Assembly (NCBI GenBank): GCA_903862655.1
Contig: CAIOZA010000003.1
Coordinates: forward strand, 1-34,349
Reading direction: 5' to 3'
DNA from: an uncultured Ignavibacteria bacterium
Lineage (GTDB): Bacteria > Bacteroidota > Ignavibacteria > Kapaibacteriales > UBA2268
Length of the DNA stretch: 34,349 bases
Made by a program: the position numbers and the translations under genes. The notes beneath the pieces are model-generated. The model saw nothing but the letters and a program-made list of their open reading frames with translations. It made no database searches and was not told where the DNA came from. Below are positions 31,301 through 34,349 of this stretch, piece by piece. The first letter of the stretch is position 1; each line of letters starts with the position of its first letter.

Positions 31301-34078
31301 CTTGACAACACTCTTAGTATGGGGCTTTTAATGTTAAGGAGCATGTTGTCTGGACTAAATATTAATACTTATGTTGAAGCTTTATGGAATGCCAAAGAAC
31401 AAATGCATTACAGTATCGAGGATACATTAAATGGATATCATTATACTTATTTGGGCGATCCTTTAGTGAAACTAAAGATTAGACAAAGACCTGATTTTTA
31501 TTTTTTAAGAAACGAGGTTTCGATATCTAACCCACAAGACAACCGATTAATATCAGTTTCTGATTCAACTGTAATTAAAGGTTCTATCTACAATAATGGT
31601 CTAAGAAATAATGAAAACATTAAACTTATACTTATTCATGACTATAAAGGAAATCATGATACTTCGACTAAAGTATTTTTTGGTATTTGCAATCCTGCAC
31701 CTTTCATTTTCAAAGTCAACACAGTCAATCAGCCGGGAATTCATAAATTCACTTTAATAGTAGATCCGGAAAAAGCTTTACAGGATTTGAATTATAATAA
31801 TAATACATTAGTGCTAAATTCTGAAGTATTTAACAATGGAATATATCCACTTGAGCCTCTACCATTCTGGAATATTGATGCTTCAGCACCACAGTTCCGT
31901 GTTATCAATCCTATTTCTTCAAACTCAGATTTTAGTTATAGTTTTAGAATATGGAATGATTGGGATACTTCAAGCTCTGCAATTTTCAGCTCACAAAATT
32001 CTGAGCTAATCAAACAGGAGAATTACATTGATTGGAAACCTATGTTAAAGCTTGTACAAAATAAGAACTATATACTTGGTGTCCAATCAATTCAGTTGAA
32101 CAATTCAGCTGTTTCTCCTTTGAGTATTATCCCGTTTAATACATTCAGCAACAAACTTAATGAAAATGTAGATCTTAGATTATCAGGAGTGGATAATTTT
32201 ATTCATTCAGGACAAATGGATAATCTTGAAATTATATCAAATAACAATGAAGACAATCTTGTTCTAGGCAAAAAAGAACATCCTTTTAGGATTGTCAGTG
32301 TTTATGGAAGTTCTAGAAGTCCATATAGAGTTGGAGAAATTGAATATGATAGCAGCATTTACACTACAACGCCCCCTGATATACTTGGATTCAGATTGGT
32401 TGCTGTTTCTTCAGATTCATTTAAAGTATATTCTGTTAAATACTACGATACTTACAATACAGAAGACGGTCAAGGCAATCCCAACAGACAGAGTAGAGAA
32501 ATAAATCTATTCTTAAGAGATACAGTTAAAGATGGTGATTATGTATTATTGGCAACAAATGGAGAATCCTTCAGGCTATTCCATCATTACGACGTTGTTG
32601 AACCCGGTACAATAAATTCATTAAAAGCTCTTAGATCTATATTAAAAGATAATTACGGTGCATCTGCAATAGATACCATGGAAATGGATAAAGGTTCTTA
32701 TTCATTCTGTGGCAGAAAGAATAGGAATCCGGAAAAAACAGTTGAGTCGTTTAGCGGTTCTTTTGATACAGCAGCCATTCAATCAACAATTGTTGAGAAT
32801 TATAAAAAAGGTAGTTATGTTACAAATGAATTCGGACCAGCAAAATCATGGAAATCACTTCAAATATCTGCTAACCCTGATTCAATATCATTATCTACAG
32901 CAATTTTGGCATTAAATAAGAAGACAAAACTCGGGGATATTCTGAAAGTAATCAGGCAAAAAGAACTTTCTATAAGCGTTGATTTATCTGATATAGATGC
33001 AGGAATATATCCTTATATTCTTCTGGTAACTGATTTCAGAAGAGACGATGAATCAAAAAATCCATCGATCAGTTCTTATAATGTTAGTTTTGATCCTACA
33101 CCTGAATTAGCCATTCATAAATCTGAATCATCCTTTTTAATTGATTCTTTGCTAAGAGGTGATGTAATGGAGTACAAATTGAATGTTCAGAATATCAGTA
33201 TTCGAAGCAAATCTGATTCAGCGGATGTGAAAGTCAGGATAACATCAGACTCAAAATCAATTGAAGAAATTTCATTAAAATTACCGAATATCCCTGCTGA
33301 TTCTTCTGCCAATACTACAATTACAAGCTTAACTGAGGTGTTTGATAATAAAGACTATATGTCGGTCAATCTTGATGAACAGAATCTCATAAATGAACTT
33401 TATAATTTTAATAATTTTTTGAAAGATGAATTGTTCATTAATGAGGATACTCAAAAACCAAGCATTGAGTTTAAACTTGACGGAAAATTGATTGCTAATG
33501 GTGACTACGTGAGCAGAGTCCCATATATTGAAGTAACCTTGTATGATAATTCTAAGTTACCGATTACAACTGCCAGAACAATTGGCATTGGTATCAATAG
33601 ACCTTTTCCAAGCAATTATGATACTTTGTTTACTTCCTACAATAGAGAAATTCCAGCTAAGGCTAAATTGGAATTCTGGTCGGATACACTTGATTATGGT
33701 GAAAATTATTTTCGAGTTATTGTATCTGATGCATCTGGCAACCGAGACACAAATTTATATTATGTCAAAGTATCTTTAAATGGATTTATTGACAATCTAA
33801 CATCTCATCCAAATCCATTTATTGAAAAAACCAATATCTCACTATCTCTGAGAGCCCCAGAGAATGCAGGTACTCTTTCTTTAAAGCTTTTTAATTCTAT
33901 TGGTCAAACCGTAAGACAATATTCTATTCCGGCAACAGTAGGATTTAATTCATTTGAATGGGATGGAAGAGATGAGTCAGGAAATACACTTCAATCAGGA
34001 GTTTATGTTTATGTTGTTACATATGCATCTGATACTTATGCAGAACCTCAACATGGTAAATGTATATTAATTAAATAA
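28313..34078 (+). CDS. Very large gingipain-like C25 cysteine peptidase with T9SS sorting domain (PorU-related)
   Basis: 1921-residue secreted protein. It has a signal peptide (residues 1-20, ending FLLA-ND), then a propeptide-like region (about 30-180, including FANVHSLRIQPFDYD) of the type in front of C25 peptidases. A beta-rich region with YVRLATTRDGIART precedes the peptidase domain at about 700-1065. Its catalytic pair is His930 in SYYIGHGSTRIL and Cys960 in YLSTLSCNTAAF, the gingipain His/Cys arrangement. CARDB/Ig-like segments follow (about 1066-1180, 1570-1680). The last 94 residues (from NLTSHPNPF) form a T9SS type A sorting domain with FEWDGRDESGNTLQSGVYVY. PorU, the T9SS sortase, is a C25 member too, but is usually about 1100-1300 residues; I cannot separate a sortase from an exported protease by sequence alone. 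Confidence 0.9.
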   Translation: MKFFKFFIIFSLSSLSFLLANDFSITPVEEGLLVKINNLELTKVSDNGKYRIKINNLDVTITNPNSKYFNDEIQIQFIAPSDQQLSYVIQKLNKLNYGLVQLISKPLNIQKNFQELKSEISLKYLGLQRFANVHSLRIQPFDYDESTTLLTYIRNIELLIKFPQTSNINYTKTEFKDNINYYQNLINIDQVPTFAKTEKISFDLPQATNWYQPDLKYVRLATTRDGIARTNLSDVLSIVPDWSGKNSSNLHLIHNGEEYPLIFINDKNGKLDNNDIFYFYGRRPTGDTTWYDNYASDESFFLYYSESSSGIRFQSFEPVGFGANELSNVFVRKHIEKEKIYYRGFPQESSETAPGEGWFWDIISPSKDWPHFLKDSLIMLPEGNANGINFYFHFASCRWNVNFDTVHLLNGSFNKLNFGDGKFSWGNRDSLGGTIPENELFFGINQFQINTIGQYINSVLMDPDHVGIDYYSVEGNFKPFAQNGLFDFSTKYSSSDKTVNIPGFSSGNVWAIDTLNNFISQLPSTKSDYAIASTSFTSKYTSIVLNADKPYHSDQRGIHIVYWDNATSDIKTNFYPSNSTEVQKLISGLPDSTRIYVAINADTQIDNSLKTFLKTAGSTEIEGYQPGDNYIANLIKNGKLKDQFSSNSTAELFNSFDSDNGKSFRVRLELASGRDYYAWIQEESTFESAKTFAVNKTNLRDRANQYDVVLVYNKLFESSIPRYIEQRKLTDPEKKIIAIDQEDIYKEFNFGKKSPHAIKNMLKYAFENWESTKPSYVVLWGDASWDSRKIQVDSKYTDFIPTFGWPASDYWYVILTDDFLPDMYIGRIPVKSIEESDGYIDKLILNDTIENNPWNKKFVMLTGGQNTNEIGIFYSYGKYTMAEEIISHSDFCADTMVIKKELASNTSESQGGQIIKAINNGLYWSYYIGHGSTRILDLDGWQVEKLNNKGKYGYLSTLSCNTAAFAEPNLIARNEEYVVTPEKGFIGTGGSSGVSYLDNTLSMGLLMLRSMLSGLNINTYVEALWNAKEQMHYSIEDTLNGYHYTYLGDPLVKLKIRQRPDFYFLRNEVSISNPQDNRLISVSDSTVIKGSIYNNGLRNNENIKLILIHDYKGNHDTSTKVFFGICNPAPFIFKVNTVNQPGIHKFTLIVDPEKALQDLNYNNNTLVLNSEVFNNGIYPLEPLPFWNIDASAPQFRVINPISSNSDFSYSFRIWNDWDTSSSAIFSSQNSELIKQENYIDWKPMLKLVQNKNYILGVQSIQLNNSAVSPLSIIPFNTFSNKLNENVDLRLSGVDNFIHSGQMDNLEIISNNNEDNLVLGKKEHPFRIVSVYGSSRSPYRVGEIEYDSSIYTTTPPDILGFRLVAVSSDSFKVYSVKYYDTYNTEDGQGNPNRQSREINLFLRDTVKDGDYVLLATNGESFRLFHHYDVVEPGTINSLKALRSILKDNYGASAIDTMEMDKGSYSFCGRKNRNPEKTVESFSGSFDTAAIQSTIVENYKKGSYVTNEFGPAKSWKSLQISANPDSISLSTAILALNKKTKLGDILKVIRQKELSISVDLSDIDAGIYPYILLVTDFRRDDESKNPSISSYNVSFDPTPELAIHKSESSFLIDSLLRGDVMEYKLNVQNISIRSKSDSADVKVRITSDSKSIEEISLKLPNIPADSSANTTITSLTEVFDNKDYMSVNLDEQNLINELYNFNNFLKDELFINEDTQKPSIEFKLDGKLIANGDYVSRVPYIEVTLYDNSKLPITTARTIGIGINRPFPSNYDTLFTSYNREIPAKAKLEFWSDTLDYGENYFRVIVSDASGNRDTNLYYVKVSLNGFIDNLTSHPNPFIEKTNISLSLRAPENAGTLSLKLFNSIGQTVRQYSIPATVGFNSFEWDGRDESGNTLQSGVYVYVVTYASDTYAEPQHGKCILIK

Positions 34079-34094
34079 GATTAAGATAGTAAGA

Positions 34095-34349
34095 TTAATC
34101 AAGAAAAGCCCAGTTTAGCATAATTTTTAGAACCCGACCAGTTTCGGGATAATAGGCTGTATGGAAATATCCTGAGCCAAGTAGATTATTGAGTAACAAC
34201 TTTACATAAGTAGTTCCCAAGCGGGCCTGTGCATATATATTAATACCATTATGGAAGAATTTCTGTTCATCATTAATCTTACTATAAGTTCTTGTTTGAG
34301 GAAAATATCTTAACCAGTATTTGGAATAATTGACAGAAAATTCTAAACC
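34095..34349 (-). CDS. C-terminus of an outer-membrane beta-barrel protein (TonB-dependent receptor-like), cut by window edge
   Basis: Open reading frame of 84 residues plus TAA (34097-34095), entering from the right edge in frame without a stop. The segments show alternating hydrophobic/polar strands with aromatic residues (FSVNYSKYWLRYF, INIYAQARLGTTYVKLLLNNLL). The end YYPETGRVLKIMLNWAFLD matches the P-x-GR...W-x-F-x terminal strand usual in TonB-dependent receptors. It converges on the C25 gene with 16 nt between stops. Identity beyond a beta-barrel is inferred. Confidence 0.72.
   Translation of the reverse strand, partial: GLEFSVNYSKYWLRYFPQTRTYSKINDEQKFFHNGINIYAQARLGTTYVKLLLNNLLGSGYFHTAYYPETGRVLKIMLNWAFLD

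Overview
This is a low-GC bacterial chromosome segment, almost fully coding. Evidence points to the Bacteroidota/Chlorobiota (FCB) group. The last large protein is a gingipain-family (C25) cysteine peptidase ending in a type IX secretion (T9SS) sorting domain. Several RNA genes carry the Bacteroidetes-type promoter box TAnnTTTG, two of them with TTTG exactly 20 bp upstream. Tgt lacks the zinc cysteines, which I recall is also true of Bacteroidetes Tgt. An Ignavibacteria- or Kapabacteria-like lineage is plausible, but the class cannot be fixed from the sequence alone. The genetic code is standard and no CRISPR array, IS element or prophage is visible.

Layout. (1) Positions 1-4689, minus strand: a tightly packed operon nnr > vanZ-like > tgt > yajC ending in a clear terminator, then ribBA running off the left edge. 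(2) 4823-7822, plus: a three-gene partner-switching module (membrane-GAF-SpoIIE phosphatase, STAS antagonist, RsbW-like kinase). (3) 7903-12641, plus: cytochrome c maturation genes ccmC, a tiny ccmD-like gene, ccmE, ccmF and a TlpA-like lipoprotein thioredoxin; CcmE carries a CxxxY heme motif instead of HxxxY. (4) 12666-13060: back-to-back terminators, tRNA-Arg (minus) and the small SRP RNA (plus). (5) 13130-18107, plus: rng, dxr, rseP and surE, nearly contiguous. (6) 18133-22434, minus: a DUF4139 protein and a secreted M16 metalloprotease. (7) 22608-25390: a small membrane protein, a thiamine-binding (MTH1187/DUF77) protein, tRNA-Leu, and an APC-type permease gene broken by several lesions. 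(8) 25486-28156, plus: tRNA-Cys apparently co-transcribed with efp, a terminator, then accB-accC. (9) 28313-34078: a 1921-residue C25/T9SS protein, convergent with the C-terminus of an outer-membrane beta-barrel gene cut by the right edge.

Most genes are housekeeping (riboflavin, isoprenoid, fatty acid, queuosine, protein export, translation). The more unusual content lies in sequence variants: CxxxY CcmE with an extended CcmC, Asn at the EF-P tip, zinc-less Tgt, the multi-lesion permease pseudogene, and the shared promoter architecture of the RNA genes. I did not find a convincing wholly new multi-gene system.
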